Shown piece after piece: positions 26,559 to 35,752 of a stretch of DNA of 64,000 bases. The notes beneath the pieces were generated by a model, which saw nothing but the letters and a program-made list of their open reading frames with translations, was not told the origin of the DNA and did no database searches. Location: assembly GCF_900100535.1 (NCBI RefSeq), contig NZ_FNDG01000004.1, positions 296,132 through 360,131 of the forward strand, read 5' to 3'. Each line of letters opens with the position of its first letter. Position 1 is the stretch's first letter. This stretch comes from Phytopseudomonas flavescens. GTDB taxonomy: Bacteria > Pseudomonadota > Gammaproteobacteria > Pseudomonadales > Pseudomonadaceae. The translations under genes and the position numbers were made by a program.

Positions 26559-26963
26559 TCAGTGGCGGTCGTCGACGGGCAAGCCGTCGTCGATGCGGTA
26601 CCAGCCCGCCTTGGAACGGACGTAGATGTGTTTCTGCTCGACATGCTCCAAGGGGGTGTCCAGGGTACCGAGGGCGACCGAGATCCAATCGCGGTCAGGC
26701 TGCTCGGCGAACCATTGCAGATTCGAACCGCAGCGCTGGCAGAAGGTCCGGCCCACGCCTGGCGATGAATTGAAGGTGCTGACCGATTGCTCTCCGTGGG
26801 TAAAGCGAAAATGCTCGCGTCGCACGGTGCCGTAAGTGGCGAACGCTGCACCATGGCCCTTGCGGCACTGGCTGCAATGACAATGGTTGGCCGATTCAAT
26901 TGGCGCGTCGATCTGGTATTTGACCGTGCCACACAAGCAGCTGCCGCTATGCATCTGGTTCAT
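26559..26963 (-). CDS. GFA-family (CENP-V/GFA fold) zinc protein
   Basis: A 134-residue protein of the glutathione-dependent formaldehyde-activating enzyme fold. Zinc-binding cysteines appear as SCLCGTVKY (residues 8-16), HCHCSQCRKGHGAAF near 27-41 and FCQRCGSNLQ near 75-84, with the normal family order. Many members have no proven link to formaldehyde, so the reaction is open. A 4-nt spacing to the VWA start and a 17-nt overlap with the unknown gene upstream place it in one transcript with them. A second ATG three codons in (26954) has GAGG at better spacing. Confidence 0.85.
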   Translation of the reverse strand: MNQMHSGSCLCGTVKYQIDAPIESANHCHCSQCRKGHGAAFATYGTVRREHFRFTHGEQSVSTFNSSPGVGRTFCQRCGSNLQWFAEQPDRDWISVALGTLDTPLEHVEQKHIYVRSKAGWYRIDDGLPVDDRH

Positions 26964-27381
26964 CCTCGTTATTCAACGTAGCTTGGATTTCCAATGCCAT
27001 TGCCCCTTTGCTTATGCCGGTTCCTCGCAGATGTCGAGACGTGCTGGTTTGTGCGCTGACGTCGAGCCAAATGACTTTTGCTGAGTCATCCAGAGCGCTG
27101 TGATCTTCGTTGGTCGACAAGTCAAACTCGATGAAGCGATGTTCTTGAGTCAACAACATTCCGCTAACCCAATAACCGCCATAGATATTGGCGTCCAGCT
27201 CCATGATGATCGATCTATCCCAGTCTATCGCTTGGCCTAATGCGTATTGCCGCAGGGCAAGCGGAATCCTGTCTGGATTGTCACGATAAAAGGTGGCCGC
27301 TCGCAGCAGTGCTTCCTGTCTCAGTAGCGTCTGTTCCTGGACGTTCTTCTGACGCTTACGACGTACTCGTTCGATATCCAT
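26947..27381 (-). CDS. Unknown 144-aa protein, AT-rich for the region
   Basis: The product starts MDIERVRRKRQKNVQEQTLL, a basic helical N-terminus, then a mixed alpha/beta segment with WDRSIIMELDANIYGGYWVSGML and an acidic C-terminus NNEDEPDA (stretches quoted in parts). I do not recognise a family. Codon use is clearly more AT-rich than the flanking genes. It lies between the MoxR and VWA partners, 7 nt after moxR and overlapping the GFA gene by 17 nt. The overlap and open frame suggest a real gene acquired late, possibly a small immunity or accessory protein; that is speculation. Confidence 0.6.
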   Translation of the reverse strand: MDIERVRRKRQKNVQEQTLLRQEALLRAATFYRDNPDRIPLALRQYALGQAIDWDRSIIMELDANIYGGYWVSGMLLTQEHRFIEFDLSTNEDHSALDDSAKVIWLDVSAQTSTSRHLRGTGISKGAMALEIQATLNNEDEPDA

Positions 27382-27388
27382 TCTGATA

Positions 27389-28234
27389 TCAGCGATTACC
27401 GCGGCGTGCCATGAAGGCCAGGCGCTCGAGCAACTGCACGTCCTGCTCGTTCTTCACCAGCGCGCCGGCCAGGGGAGGGATGGCCTTGGTCGGGTCGCGC
27501 TCGCGCAGCACCGCCTCGCCGATGTTGTCGGCCATCAGCAGCTTGAGCCAGTCCACCAGTTCGCTGGTCGAGGGCTTCTTCTTCAGCCCCGGCACTTTGC
27601 GCACGTCGAAGAACACGTCGAGGGCTTCGGCCACCAGGCTGTTGCTGATGCCGGGGTAATGCACGTCGACGATCTTCTGCAGGGTCTGACGGTCCGGAAA
27701 GGCGATGTAGTGGAAGAAGCAGCGGCGCAGGAAGGCGTCCGGCAATTCCTTTTCGTTATTCGAGGTAATGATGATGATCGGTCGTTGCCTGGCCTTGATC
27801 GTCTCGTCGGTCTCGTAAACGTAGAACTCCATCTTGTCGAGTTCCTGCAACAGGTCGTTGGGAAACTCGATGTCGGCCTTGTCGATCTCGTCGATCAGCA
27901 GCACCACGCGTTCCTCGGCCTCGAAGGCCTCCCACAGCTTGCCTTTCTTGATGTAGTGGCGAACGTCGTGAACCTTCTCGGAACTCAACTGCGAGTCGCG
28001 CAGGCGACTCACCGCATCGTATTCGTAAAGGCCTTGGTGAGCCTTGGTGGTGGACTTGATGTGCCAGGTGATCAGCCGGGTACCGAAGGACTCGGCCAGT
28101 TGCTCGGCGAGCAGGGTCTTGCCGGTGCCGGGCTCGCCTTTGACCAGCAATGGCCGTTGCAGGGTGATGGCCGCATTGACCGCCAGTTTGAGGTCGTCGG
28201 TGGCGACATAGGACGGTGTGCCTGCGAACTTCAT
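27389..28234 (-). CDS. MoxR-family AAA+ ATPase
   Basis: A 281-residue AAA+ ATPase. The Walker A site is GEPGTGKT at residues 33-40, Walker B VVLLIDEIDKAD near 108, sensor 1 IIIITSNNEKELPDAFLRRCFF near 150 including the arginine finger region, then a helical lid. MoxR proteins work with VWA proteins to mature or insert cofactors in enzyme complexes, and the VWA gene at 25370 is the expected partner. The pair is usually adjacent; here two genes separate them. A GAGGAT ribosome site precedes the ATG. Confidence 0.9.
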   Translation of the reverse strand: MKFAGTPSYVATDDLKLAVNAAITLQRPLLVKGEPGTGKTLLAEQLAESFGTRLITWHIKSTTKAHQGLYEYDAVSRLRDSQLSSEKVHDVRHYIKKGKLWEAFEAEERVVLLIDEIDKADIEFPNDLLQELDKMEFYVYETDETIKARQRPIIIITSNNEKELPDAFLRRCFFHYIAFPDRQTLQKIVDVHYPGISNSLVAEALDVFFDVRKVPGLKKKPSTSELVDWLKLLMADNIGEAVLRERDPTKAIPPLAGALVKNEQDVQLLERLAFMARRGNR

Positions 28235-28323
28235 CGGATGATCCTCGTGCGTCGACGCCGGCCAGGGGCAGGGCGTGTATCAAAGGGCAGACTATAGCGT
28301 GATGGGCTTGCCACTGTGAACGC

Positions 28324-28356
28324 AGCGCGTCCATTCAGTCATTGAATGGACGCGCT
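28324..28356. repeat. Perfect 14-bp inverted repeat
   Basis: AGCGCGTCCATTCA (28324-28337) and TGAATGGACGCGCT (28343-28356) are exact complements around a 5-nt loop GTCAT. It directly follows the DUF748 stop on the minus strand. There is no T-run, so it is a strong RNA hairpin that may end or protect that transcript, or separate it from moxR. Confidence 0.65.
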
Positions 28357-29429
28357 CATTGTTCCTTCGTGGCGCCGCGCTCGAAACCGCTGTTGAAGGC
28401 TTGGATGAAACCGTTGCGCAGGATACCGATGAATGCCTGGAAAGCGCTGATATCCTGCTGGCGCGTGCTGCCGCGAAGTTCCACGCGGGTGGCGATCTGA
28501 TCCTGCCGCTGGTTTTTCAGGACTTTCTCGCCGCCGCCGACCAGCGCTTCCCAGATCGCGCGAAAGAAGCCCTTGTTCTGGTTCTCGACATCCTGTTGCC
28601 AGTCGAACACTTCGACGTTGCGCAGCAGCGGCTTGATGTAGCCGCTCAGTTGGGAGTCTTCGGCGAAGGCTTCGACCACCAGATCACCGTTGCCACTCTT
28701 GAAATCGAATTTGCCATAGGCATTGGCCAGGTCGTTGAGGCGTGGCAGTTCGATGCCGGTAGCGCGTACGCGGAACTCGAAGTCCTGGAAGTTGTGGAAG
28801 GGGTCGAATACTGCGCTGGCTTCCAGCGGGGCATGGTCGAGCAACTGCGCCTTGCCCTCGAAGCGCGCGACTCGGTCGCCTTGTTCGTCGGCCACGTTGG
28901 TGAGGTTGTACAGGCTGGCGTGGATGGCGTTCGCCTGAAGTTTCACGGGAGGCGAGGCATTGAAGTTGTAGAAGCCCAGGGTGCCATCGTTGATCCGCAC
29001 CTCGTTGAGGGTGATCGGCAGCAGCTTGTTCAACTGCTCGCGCCAGTCGACGCCCTCACCGGTCTGGGCGTCGGCCCGGTTCTCGCTGTCGACGAAATTC
29101 ACCTCGGGGCCGTCGAACACGACCTCGGCGACCACCGCCTGCTCGCGCCAGAGCGCATTCCAGCTCACCGAAATATGGATCCGTGGTACCGCCACGAAGG
29201 GAACCGGCACGTCGCGCTCGGCCTTGACGATACGCAGGCCGTTGATGCGGTAGCCGCCACGCCACAGGGCCAGGTCGACATCCTCCACATGGCCGCGGTA
29301 GTCGCCCATGTCGGCGAGCTTGCCGTTCAGGTAATCGCGCACCACATAGGGCAGGGCGAGGTGCGCGAGCAGCACCAGTGCGAGCAGGCCCAGGCAGATC
29401 CACAGGGGCAGGCTATAGCGGCGTTTCAT
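28356..29429 (-). CDS. DUF748 / AsmA-like envelope protein
   Basis: A 357-residue protein with one N-terminal membrane helix ([20 protein letters not shown], residues 7-26) and a large periplasmic part rich in beta strands. Segments such as [37 protein letters not shown] and [13 protein letters not shown] follow the DUF748 pattern, which is related to AsmA-type bridge proteins implicated in lipid transport or envelope assembly. I chose ATG 29429 before [13 protein letters not shown] 29438 would add three residues. It is divergent from cysK. Function here is not known. Confidence 0.78.
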   Translation of the reverse strand: MKRRYSLPLWICLGLLALVLLAHLALPYVVRDYLNGKLADMGDYRGHVEDVDLALWRGGYRINGLRIVKAERDVPVPFVAVPRIHISVSWNALWREQAVVAEVVFDGPEVNFVDSENRADAQTGEGVDWREQLNKLLPITLNEVRINDGTLGFYNFNASPPVKLQANAIHASLYNLTNVADEQGDRVARFEGKAQLLDHAPLEASAVFDPFHNFQDFEFRVRATGIELPRLNDLANAYGKFDFKSGNGDLVVEAFAEDSQLSGYIKPLLRNVEVFDWQQDVENQNKGFFRAIWEALVGGGEKVLKNQRQDQIATRVELRGSTRQQDISAFQAFIGILRNGFIQAFNSGFERGATKEQ

Positions 29430-29562
29430 CGGATGCATCCGTGTAGGCGTTGTCTGGGTGGACTGCAATCGTGTCCGCAGAGTTCGACCTTCCGGACGCT
29501 GGACGCCTGCGCGCTTCACGCATAGGCTGGTCAGCTCAGCCACGACAAGGAACCGGTACACC

Positions 29563-30537
29563 ATGAGCCGTATATACGCAGATAACGCACAGGCTATCGG
29601 CAACACACCGCTGGTGATGATCAACCGCCTCGGGCCCAAGGGCGTGACCATCCTGGCCAAGATCGAGGGGCGCAATCCTGCCTATTCGGTGAAGTGCCGC
29701 ATCGGTGCCAACATGGTCTGGGACGCCGAGTCCCGCGGCGTGCTAAAGCCGGGCATGACCCTGGTCGAGCCGACATCGGGCAACACCGGTATCGGCCTGG
29801 CTTTCGTCGCCGCTGCCCGTGGTTACAAACTGGTACTGACCATGCCGGCGTCCATGAGCCTGGAGCGTCGCAAGGTGCTCAAGGCACTGGGGGCCGAGCT
29901 GGTACTCACCGAGCCGGCCAAGGGCATGAAGGGGGCGATTGACAAGGCGGCTGAAATCGCTGCTTCCGATACCGGCAAATACTTCATGCCACAGCAGTTC
30001 GAAAACCCGGCCAACCCGGCGATCCACGAGAAAACCACCGGCCCGGAGATCTGGAACGACACCGAAGGGGCGGTGGACGTGCTGGTGTCGGGGGTGGGTA
30101 CCGGAGGTACCATCACCGGTATCTCGCGCTACATCAAGCAGACCCAGGGCAAGTCGATCCTGTCCATTGCGGTGGAGCCGGTATCCTCGCCGGTGATCAG
30201 CCAGACCCTGGCCGGCGACGAGGTCAAGCCCAACCCCCACAAGATCCAGGGCATCGGTGCAGGCTTCGTGCCGAAGAACCTCGACCTGTCGCTGGTCGAC
30301 CGGGTCGAGCAGGTCACCGACGAGGATGCCAAGGCCATGGCCCTGCGACTGATGCGCGACGAAGGCATTCTCTGCGGTATTTCCTGCGGTGCGGCGATGG
30401 CGGTGGCGGTGCGTCTGGCCGAGAAACCGGAGATGCAGGGCAAGACCATCGTGGTGATCCTGCCGGACTCCGGCGAGCGCTACCTGTCGAGCATGCTGTT
30501 CGCCGACCTGTTCACCGAGCAGGAATTGCAGCAGTAG
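29563..30537 (+). CDS. cysK: Cysteine synthase A (O-acetylserine sulfhydrylase)
   Basis: CysK makes cysteine from O-acetylserine and sulfide. The 324-residue PLP enzyme has the Schiff-base lysine Lys44 in [14 protein letters not shown], the [12 protein letters not shown] loop near 71, the phosphate-binding [10 protein letters not shown] near 180 and the C-terminal GISCGAA and [11 protein letters not shown]. Length is normal. AAGGA 12 nt before the ATG supports the start; further upstream codons in the frame do not fit the family. The next gene is convergent. Confidence 0.93.
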   Translation: MSRIYADNAQAIGNTPLVMINRLGPKGVTILAKIEGRNPAYSVKCRIGANMVWDAESRGVLKPGMTLVEPTSGNTGIGLAFVAAARGYKLVLTMPASMSLERRKVLKALGAELVLTEPAKGMKGAIDKAAEIAASDTGKYFMPQQFENPANPAIHEKTTGPEIWNDTEGAVDVLVSGVGTGGTITGISRYIKQTQGKSILSIAVEPVSSPVISQTLAGDEVKPNPHKIQGIGAGFVPKNLDLSLVDRVEQVTDEDAKAMALRLMRDEGILCGISCGAAMAVAVRLAEKPEMQGKTIVVILPDSGERYLSSMLFADLFTEQELQQ

Positions 30538-30684
30538 GGTACGCCTGTCGCACGGCGCGAGCAGGGCGCTCCTGGCGTTTCACCTGGCAACACCTTCAGG
30601 GACGCTCTGCGTACTTGCATCGGGTGTGAAACGTACTGGCCTGGGCGCCCCGTTGGGGCCTGGGGGGCATCAACGGCCTTTCGC

Positions 30685-30724
30685 AGGGTGGGCGACGCTT
30701 CACCTACGCGGCCTGATCCACCCT
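30685..30724. repeat. Intergenic inverted repeat of common Pseudomonas type
   Basis: AGGGTGG (30685-30691) pairs with CCACCCT (30718-30724) around a GACGCTTCACC-type core. Similar GTAGGGTGGATCA-like repeats are scattered between Pseudomonas genes. A smaller GCCCCGTTGGGGC hairpin lies just upstream at about 30648-30660. Together they fill the convergent cysK/DMT gap and may stop transcription from either side. Confidence 0.4.
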
Positions 30725-30744
30725 TACGGAGTGGGCAACGGTGT

Positions 30745-31632
30745 CTATACCGTCATTTTTTTTGCAGGGCGAACCACCAGCCACAAGGCGATGGCGATGA
30801 GTACACCGCCGTACAGGTGGGCCCAGGATAACGGCTCGTCGAGCAGCAACGCCCCCCATAGCACGCCGAAGATGGGGATCAGAAAGGTGGTGGTCGAGGC
30901 CCTGATCGGGCCAATGTCGTTGAGCAGTCGGAAGTACAGCACATAGGCGAAGGCTGTGCAGCCCAGTCCAAGCGCCAGCAGTGACGACCACTCCAGCCAG
31001 CCTCCCCAGCTGGGCGGCGGCTGTATGGCCAATGAGCCGCCGAACAGCGGTAGCAGAAACAGGCTGGCGCCGCACAGGCTGCCAAACGCGGTGAGCCGAT
31101 TGTCCAGGCCACCGGCTATCCAGCGGCGGGTGAGAAAACCGGCCAGGCCGTAACAGGCCGTCGCCACCAGGCAGGCGACGGCGCCGAGCAGCAATTGGAT
31201 ATCCACCTCGACCGGCCCGCTGCGGGTCAGCACGGCGACCCCAAACAGGCCAAGCGCCACACCGGCGGCGCGCGTCGCCGTCAGCGCCTCGGCGAACAGC
31301 AGGGCGCCGATCAGTACGCCCATCATCGGTGTGGTGGCGTTGATGATCGCCGAGTAGCCGGCGGGCAATACCAGAGCCGCCAGGCTGTACATGGCCGACG
31401 GCAGCCCCGCGTTGATCACCCCGAGCAGTAGGCACAGGCCCAGCTTGCCGCGAAAGTCCCACTTCACGCGCATCAACAGCAGGATCCCCAGCAGGCCGAG
31501 CACGGCGATCGCGGCGCGGAAAAAGGCTGTCGGCATGCTGCCGATCACCGGGGCCACCACACGCAGGAACAGGAAGCTCGCCCCCCAGATCGCGGCGAGC
31601 AGCAGAAGGCGCAGCATGTCGGCAGGACGCAA
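30745..31632 (-). CDS. DMT-family (EamA) transporter
   Basis: A 295-residue drug/metabolite transporter with ten hydrophobic helices in two EamA repeats. The N-terminal AAIWGASFLFLRV and the mid-protein NATTPMMGVLIGALLFAEALT and PIFGVLWGALLLDEPL match the repeat ends of the family. Such proteins export amino acids or other small metabolites; proximity to cysK makes a cysteine-pathway metabolite tempting but unproven. I chose TTG 31632 because GGAG lies 6 nt before it; ATG 31617 is the alternative. Confidence 0.83.
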   Translation of the reverse strand: MRPADMLRLLLLAAIWGASFLFLRVVAPVIGSMPTAFFRAAIAVLGLLGILLLMRVKWDFRGKLGLCLLLGVINAGLPSAMYSLAALVLPAGYSAIINATTPMMGVLIGALLFAEALTATRAAGVALGLFGVAVLTRSGPVEVDIQLLLGAVACLVATACYGLAGFLTRRWIAGGLDNRLTAFGSLCGASLFLLPLFGGSLAIQPPPSWGGWLEWSSLLALGLGCTAFAYVLYFRLLNDIGPIRASTTTFLIPIFGVLWGALLLDEPLSWAHLYGGVLIAIALWLVVRPAKKMTV

Positions 31633-31911
31633 GGCAAACTCCAGTCTCGGGTGCAAGCCGGCAGTCTTGCTGGATGATGCCCGCAAGGCAAGCTCGGAAT
31701 TGGCTCTCAAAACCGAGCCGTGTCTGTTTTCGTGCAGAGCTACCCTGTCATCGAGCAGGCGCTCTGGCTGGCGGGTCGCGCCCAAGGCCGCAAGCAACCA
31801 TAATGGCGCCGCGCAGACATCGGCTATTCGCCCGGCTGCGCCGTGCTGCACGACCGCGGCTATCCGGCCGGCCGAGGCCGATACGCTATGCCGAAGAAAA
31901 GGATTACCACC

Positions 31912-34032
31912 ATGAGCTGTAACTCGCCCCCGCGACTGTCCTGCCTGGCCAAGGCCATCCTGCTGTGCGGTTGCGCGGCTGCCGGTACCTCGCAGGCAGA
32001 CCAGCCTGCCAGCGAGCTGGTGCTCGAGCCCAGTGTGGTGACCGGTTCGCGTAGCGCGATGCCTGGTTTCGACCTGCCATTCTCGGTAGACGGCATCGAC
32101 CGCGAGCAGATCAGCGACGGTCAGTTGGGCATCAATGCCTCCGAAGTGCTGACGCGGGTGCCGGGCCTGGTGGTGCAGAACCGGCAGAACTACGCCCAGG
32201 ACCTGCAGATATCATCCCGTGGTTTCGGCGCGCGCTCGGCTTTCGGTGTGCGCGGGCTGAAGCTGATCACCGATGGCATCCCGGCCAGCACCCCGGACGG
32301 CCAGGGGCAGGCGGCGACCTTCAATCTGGATACCGCTGAACGTATCGAAGTGCTGCGTGGCCCGGCCTCGACGCTGTATGGCAGCAATGCCGGCGGGGTG
32401 ATCCAGCTGTTTTCCCGCGACGGCGTCGGCCGGCCGCGCATCGGTGCCGAGACCCTGATCGGCAGCGACGGCATGGCCCGCAACCACCTTACCGCCGAAG
32501 GCGAGGCGGATGGCGTGGGCTTCGTGCTCGATGCCTCGCGGATGGACACCGATGGTTACCGCGACCACAGTTCGGCGCGCCGTGATCAGACCTTCGCCAA
32601 GCTCAATTTCAAACCGGATGAAGACAGCAAGCTGGCGTTGATCTACAGCAGCCTGGAGCAAAATGGTACGCAGGATCCGTTGGGGCAGACATGGGAGGCT
32701 TACAAGGCCAATCCACGCTCGGTGGCGGTCAATGCGCTGAGCTTCAATACCCGCAAAAGCATCGACCACCAGCAACTGGGCGGCAACTATGAGCGCTATT
32801 TTGGTGATGCAACTTTGCAGGCCACGGCCTATGCCGGGAAACGCAGCGTCATTCAATATCTTGCAATCCCGCGTGATCCTCAGCAGAACAATGCGAGTCA
32901 TAGCGGCGGGGTTGTGGATTTCGACCGTGAGTTTCATGGCGGCAGTGTTCGCTGGCTGCAACCGGTGGATGAGGTGGCGGGTGATCTGCGGCTGGTGTTC
33001 GGCCTGGATTATGATCAGAGCCGTGACGATCGTCGCGGTTACGAGAACTTCTCTGGCTCTCGGGTAGGCGTCAAAGGCGCGTTACGCCGCGACGAAGTCG
33101 ACACCATCACCAGCCTGGATCCCTACGCTCAGGCGACCTGGACACTGGGCAACTGGACGCTGCAGGGCGGCCTGCGCTACAGCACCGTGGAGGTGGACGT
33201 CGATGATAAGTACATCGTTGTCGGAAACGCTGATGACAGCGGTACCAGGCGCTACGAAAAGGCCACACCCTCGGTCAGCCTGGGTTATGCCTTCACGCCA
33301 GACCTGAATGGCTATATCAGTGCGGGTAAGGGCTTTGAAACACCGACTCAAGGGGAACTGGCTTATTCCCTTAATGATGCGGGGTTTAACTTTGGATTGG
33401 AGCCTTCTGAAAGTACTCAATACGAGATTGGCATCAAGGCACGCATTGCCGAGGTAACTCGCATTAATGCTGCGATCTTTCAAATCAATACAGAGGATGA
33501 GATCACTGTCTTACAGAATCGATTTGGCCGCACCAGCTACCAGAACGCCGGCAAGACCCTGCGCCGCGGTTTCGAGCTGGGTGTTGAGAGCCAGTTCAAT
33601 GAGCAGTGGTCGGCAGCACTGGCCTATACCTACCTGGCGGCGACTTATGATTCGCGCTTCGTCGCAGGCAATAACACCATCGACAAGGGCAACAACCTAC
33701 CTGGCGTACCGCGTACCACACTGTTCGGCGAAGTGGCCTGGAAACCGGTCGATGGCATCAGCACCGCTCTGGAAGGCCTGTATCGCAGTAAAGTGTACGT
33801 CGAGGACACCAACAGCCAGAAGGCTGCGCCGGGTTATGCGGTCTTCAACTGGCGTACCCGCTTCGAGCAGAACCTCGGTACCTGGAAGACCCACCAGACC
33901 TTGCGCCTGGATAACCTGCTGGATAAGCAATATGTCGGCTCGGTGATCGTCGGCGATGGCAACGACCGCTATTACGAAGCGGCGCCGGGCCGTTCCTGGT
34001 ACGCAGGGGCGGGCGTCGAGTATCAGTTCTGA
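31912..34032 (+). CDS. pqqU: TonB-dependent receptor of the PqqU/YncD type
   Basis: A 706-residue outer membrane receptor: signal peptide, plug domain near residues 50-165, then a 22-strand barrel ending in Phe. It follows E. coli YncD (PqqU), the receptor for pyrroloquinoline quinone, through QNRQNYAQDLQISSRGFG, DGIPASTPDGQGQ, ERIEVLRGP, GKGFETPTQGELAY, NAGKTLRRGFELG and the end DKQYVGSVIVGDGNDRYYE. The best start is ATG 31912 with AAAAGGA 9 nt upstream; ATG 31888 is possible. The stretch 33325-33530 uses AT-rich codons unlike the rest, hinting at exchange in surface parts. PQQ as substrate is inferred from family. Confidence 0.85.
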   Translation: MSCNSPPRLSCLAKAILLCGCAAAGTSQADQPASELVLEPSVVTGSRSAMPGFDLPFSVDGIDREQISDGQLGINASEVLTRVPGLVVQNRQNYAQDLQISSRGFGARSAFGVRGLKLITDGIPASTPDGQGQAATFNLDTAERIEVLRGPASTLYGSNAGGVIQLFSRDGVGRPRIGAETLIGSDGMARNHLTAEGEADGVGFVLDASRMDTDGYRDHSSARRDQTFAKLNFKPDEDSKLALIYSSLEQNGTQDPLGQTWEAYKANPRSVAVNALSFNTRKSIDHQQLGGNYERYFGDATLQATAYAGKRSVIQYLAIPRDPQQNNASHSGGVVDFDREFHGGSVRWLQPVDEVAGDLRLVFGLDYDQSRDDRRGYENFSGSRVGVKGALRRDEVDTITSLDPYAQATWTLGNWTLQGGLRYSTVEVDVDDKYIVVGNADDSGTRRYEKATPSVSLGYAFTPDLNGYISAGKGFETPTQGELAYSLNDAGFNFGLEPSESTQYEIGIKARIAEVTRINAAIFQINTEDEITVLQNRFGRTSYQNAGKTLRRGFELGVESQFNEQWSAALAYTYLAATYDSRFVAGNNTIDKGNNLPGVPRTTLFGEVAWKPVDGISTALEGLYRSKVYVEDTNSQKAAPGYAVFNWRTRFEQNLGTWKTHQTLRLDNLLDKQYVGSVIVGDGNDRYYEAAPGRSWYAGAGVEYQF

Positions 34033-34197
34033 TAAAACCGAGTGGCAGCGTGGGCCCCTGTTGTCAGCAGTGGCAAAGCGACAGTCGGTAGCGCTTTGCA
34101 ACGGTTGGAGGCCTGTTGCATCTCCCCGGGTGCGATGGTTTCGGCTACTCTCAAGCCAAGCGGTCACCATAACCGCGTGCAGTCGAGGATATACCTT

Positions 34198-34323
34198 ATG
34201 AAAGCCTGGTTCGAAAAACTTGCCGCACAGCTCAATGCTCTGTTCGCGCCGCGCATGCAGCCGATTCCGATTCGCAGTGACGAGCAGCGCCGCCTGGCTG
34301 CTGAGCGCCAGCGCCGCCGCTGA
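34198..34323 (+). CDS. 41-aa basic small protein
   Basis: ATG 34198 opens a 41-codon frame beginning MKAWFEKLAAQLNALFAPRM and ending in ERQRRR. The first 20 residues make an amphipathic helix, the rest is strongly basic. GAGGATA precedes the start at a good distance. It lies between the PqqU-type receptor and the convergent efflux outer-membrane gene. The function is unknown; membrane-surface binding or RNA binding would fit the composition. Confidence 0.5.
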   Translation: MKAWFEKLAAQLNALFAPRMQPIPIRSDEQRRLAAERQRRR

Positions 34324-34334
34324 GTATCGCTGCG

Positions 34335-35744
34335 TCATTGATCTTGAAGCGCCGCCAGCGGCGCTTCGATGTCCACGCCTGTATCCCCGCCCAGGGACTG
34401 ATACAGGGTGACTGCATTCAGCAGTTGGTTCAGACGATTTTCCGCCAGGGTGATCTGCGCCGTCCTCCGCGTGTCCTGTGCGCTCAGCCAGGATTGCAGG
34501 TCCACAGACCCCGATTCATAACGAATGCGATAGATCCGCTCGGCCTCGCTGGCTGCGTCCAGGGCGCGGCGGCGCATCCCTTGCTGCTCGGCGTAATGGC
34601 GCCGACCCGCCAGCCCGTTCTCCACATCGGCCAATGCCTGATAGAGGCTCTGCCGGAAGTCGGTCACCGCCAACTCGTAATCGGTTTTCGAGACGGCGAC
34701 GTTGAGCTTCATCTGATTCCACTGCAAGAACGGCAGGGTCAGACTGGCGCCCAAGGCACCGACCGGATTTTGCAGCAGATTGCCCAGCGCCGAACTGGAG
34801 TAACCCAAAGTGCCGGTCAGGCTCAGATCCGGGTAATAGCTCGCGCGGATGGCATCCACCGATTTCAGGCTACTGCGCAGGCGCAGCTCGGCGGCGCGCA
34901 GATCCGGGCGGCGAGCCAGCAGGCTGGCCGGCAAGTCGGCACCCACAGCAGGCAGTACGCTGCCTTGCAGGCTCTGCAGTTCGCTCAGGTTCGCAGGGCC
35001 GGCACTGTCGAACAAAACGGCCAGGGCGTTGCGCTGCTCGACCCGCTGCTGGCGCAGATCCACTTCACTGGCCAACTGGGTTTCCAGGCTCTGCCGCGCC
35101 TCGGCCAGTTCCAGGGCCGACGCCTGGCCGGCATCGTATTGCACCTGAACCAACTGCAGGGTCTGCCGTGCGTAATCGATGCTCGCAGCGCTGGCCGCCA
35201 GGCGCTCGTTAAGATAGCCGATCTGCCAGTACAGGCTGGCCACCGTGCCCGCCAGTGACAGGCGGATGGCGGCGTAATCCTGTTCGGTCGCCAGGGCTTC
35301 GAGCTCGGCTGCATCGGTGGCGCTGCCCAGGCGGTTCCACAGATCGGCCTCCCAGCTCGCCGATCCGGTCAGCGAATAGCTGTGAGCGGTGTTGCCCTCG
35401 CCACGCAGGGCGCGGGTACGGTCAGCGCTCAGGCCGCTGCTGAGCTGGGGAAGCTGCCCGTCGCGGGTAAGGCCGGCCTGCAGCCTTGCGCGGCCTACGT
35501 TGAGCAGGGCCGTACCGATATCGTTGTTGCGGGCCAGTGCGGTATCGATCAGCCGGTCCAGCTCGGGGTCGGAGAACGCTTTCCACCAGGCCTGGTCGCT
35601 GCTGGCCTGCTGCTCGCCGGACTGCTGCCAGCTCGCGGGAAGGTTCAGCGCCGGGCGCTGGTAGGGCGTGGAGAGCAACGAGCTGCAGCCGCCCAGAGCA
35701 AGGGCGACCAGCAGTGACAGAGGTTTCAGGTAGTGGCTGGGCAT
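34335..35744 (-). CDS. Outer membrane efflux lipoprotein (OprM/NodT type)
   Basis: A 469-residue TolC-like outer membrane channel of the NodT/OprM lipoprotein group. The signal peptide ends in the lipobox LALGGC with Cys20 as the lipidated residue, followed by YQRPALNLPASW. Two efflux repeats with long coiled-coil helices are visible, including RPDLRAAELRLRSS near 285 and the VDAIRASYYPDLSLTG stretch. It is the last gene of a macA-macB-OMP operon, 8 nt after macB. The set resembles PvdRT-OpmQ, which exports pyoverdine in Pseudomonas, but no siderophore genes are nearby. Confidence 0.88.
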   Translation of the reverse strand: MPSHYLKPLSLLVALALGGCSSLLSTPYQRPALNLPASWQQSGEQQASSDQAWWKAFSDPELDRLIDTALARNNDIGTALLNVGRARLQAGLTRDGQLPQLSSGLSADRTRALRGEGNTAHSYSLTGSASWEADLWNRLGSATDAAELEALATEQDYAAIRLSLAGTVASLYWQIGYLNERLAASAASIDYARQTLQLVQVQYDAGQASALELAEARQSLETQLASEVDLRQQRVEQRNALAVLFDSAGPANLSELQSLQGSVLPAVGADLPASLLARRPDLRAAELRLRSSLKSVDAIRASYYPDLSLTGTLGYSSSALGNLLQNPVGALGASLTLPFLQWNQMKLNVAVSKTDYELAVTDFRQSLYQALADVENGLAGRRHYAEQQGMRRRALDAASEAERIYRIRYESGSVDLQSWLSAQDTRRTAQITLAENRLNQLLNAVTLYQSLGGDTGVDIEAPLAALQDQ

Positions 35745-35752
35745 GATCTGGC

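Noticed and set aside
26555..26932. N-terminal extension of the VWA protein through the GFA gene
   Set aside because: GFA in the other frame has its zinc motifs intact; the VWA family start and a ribosome site are found at 26554.
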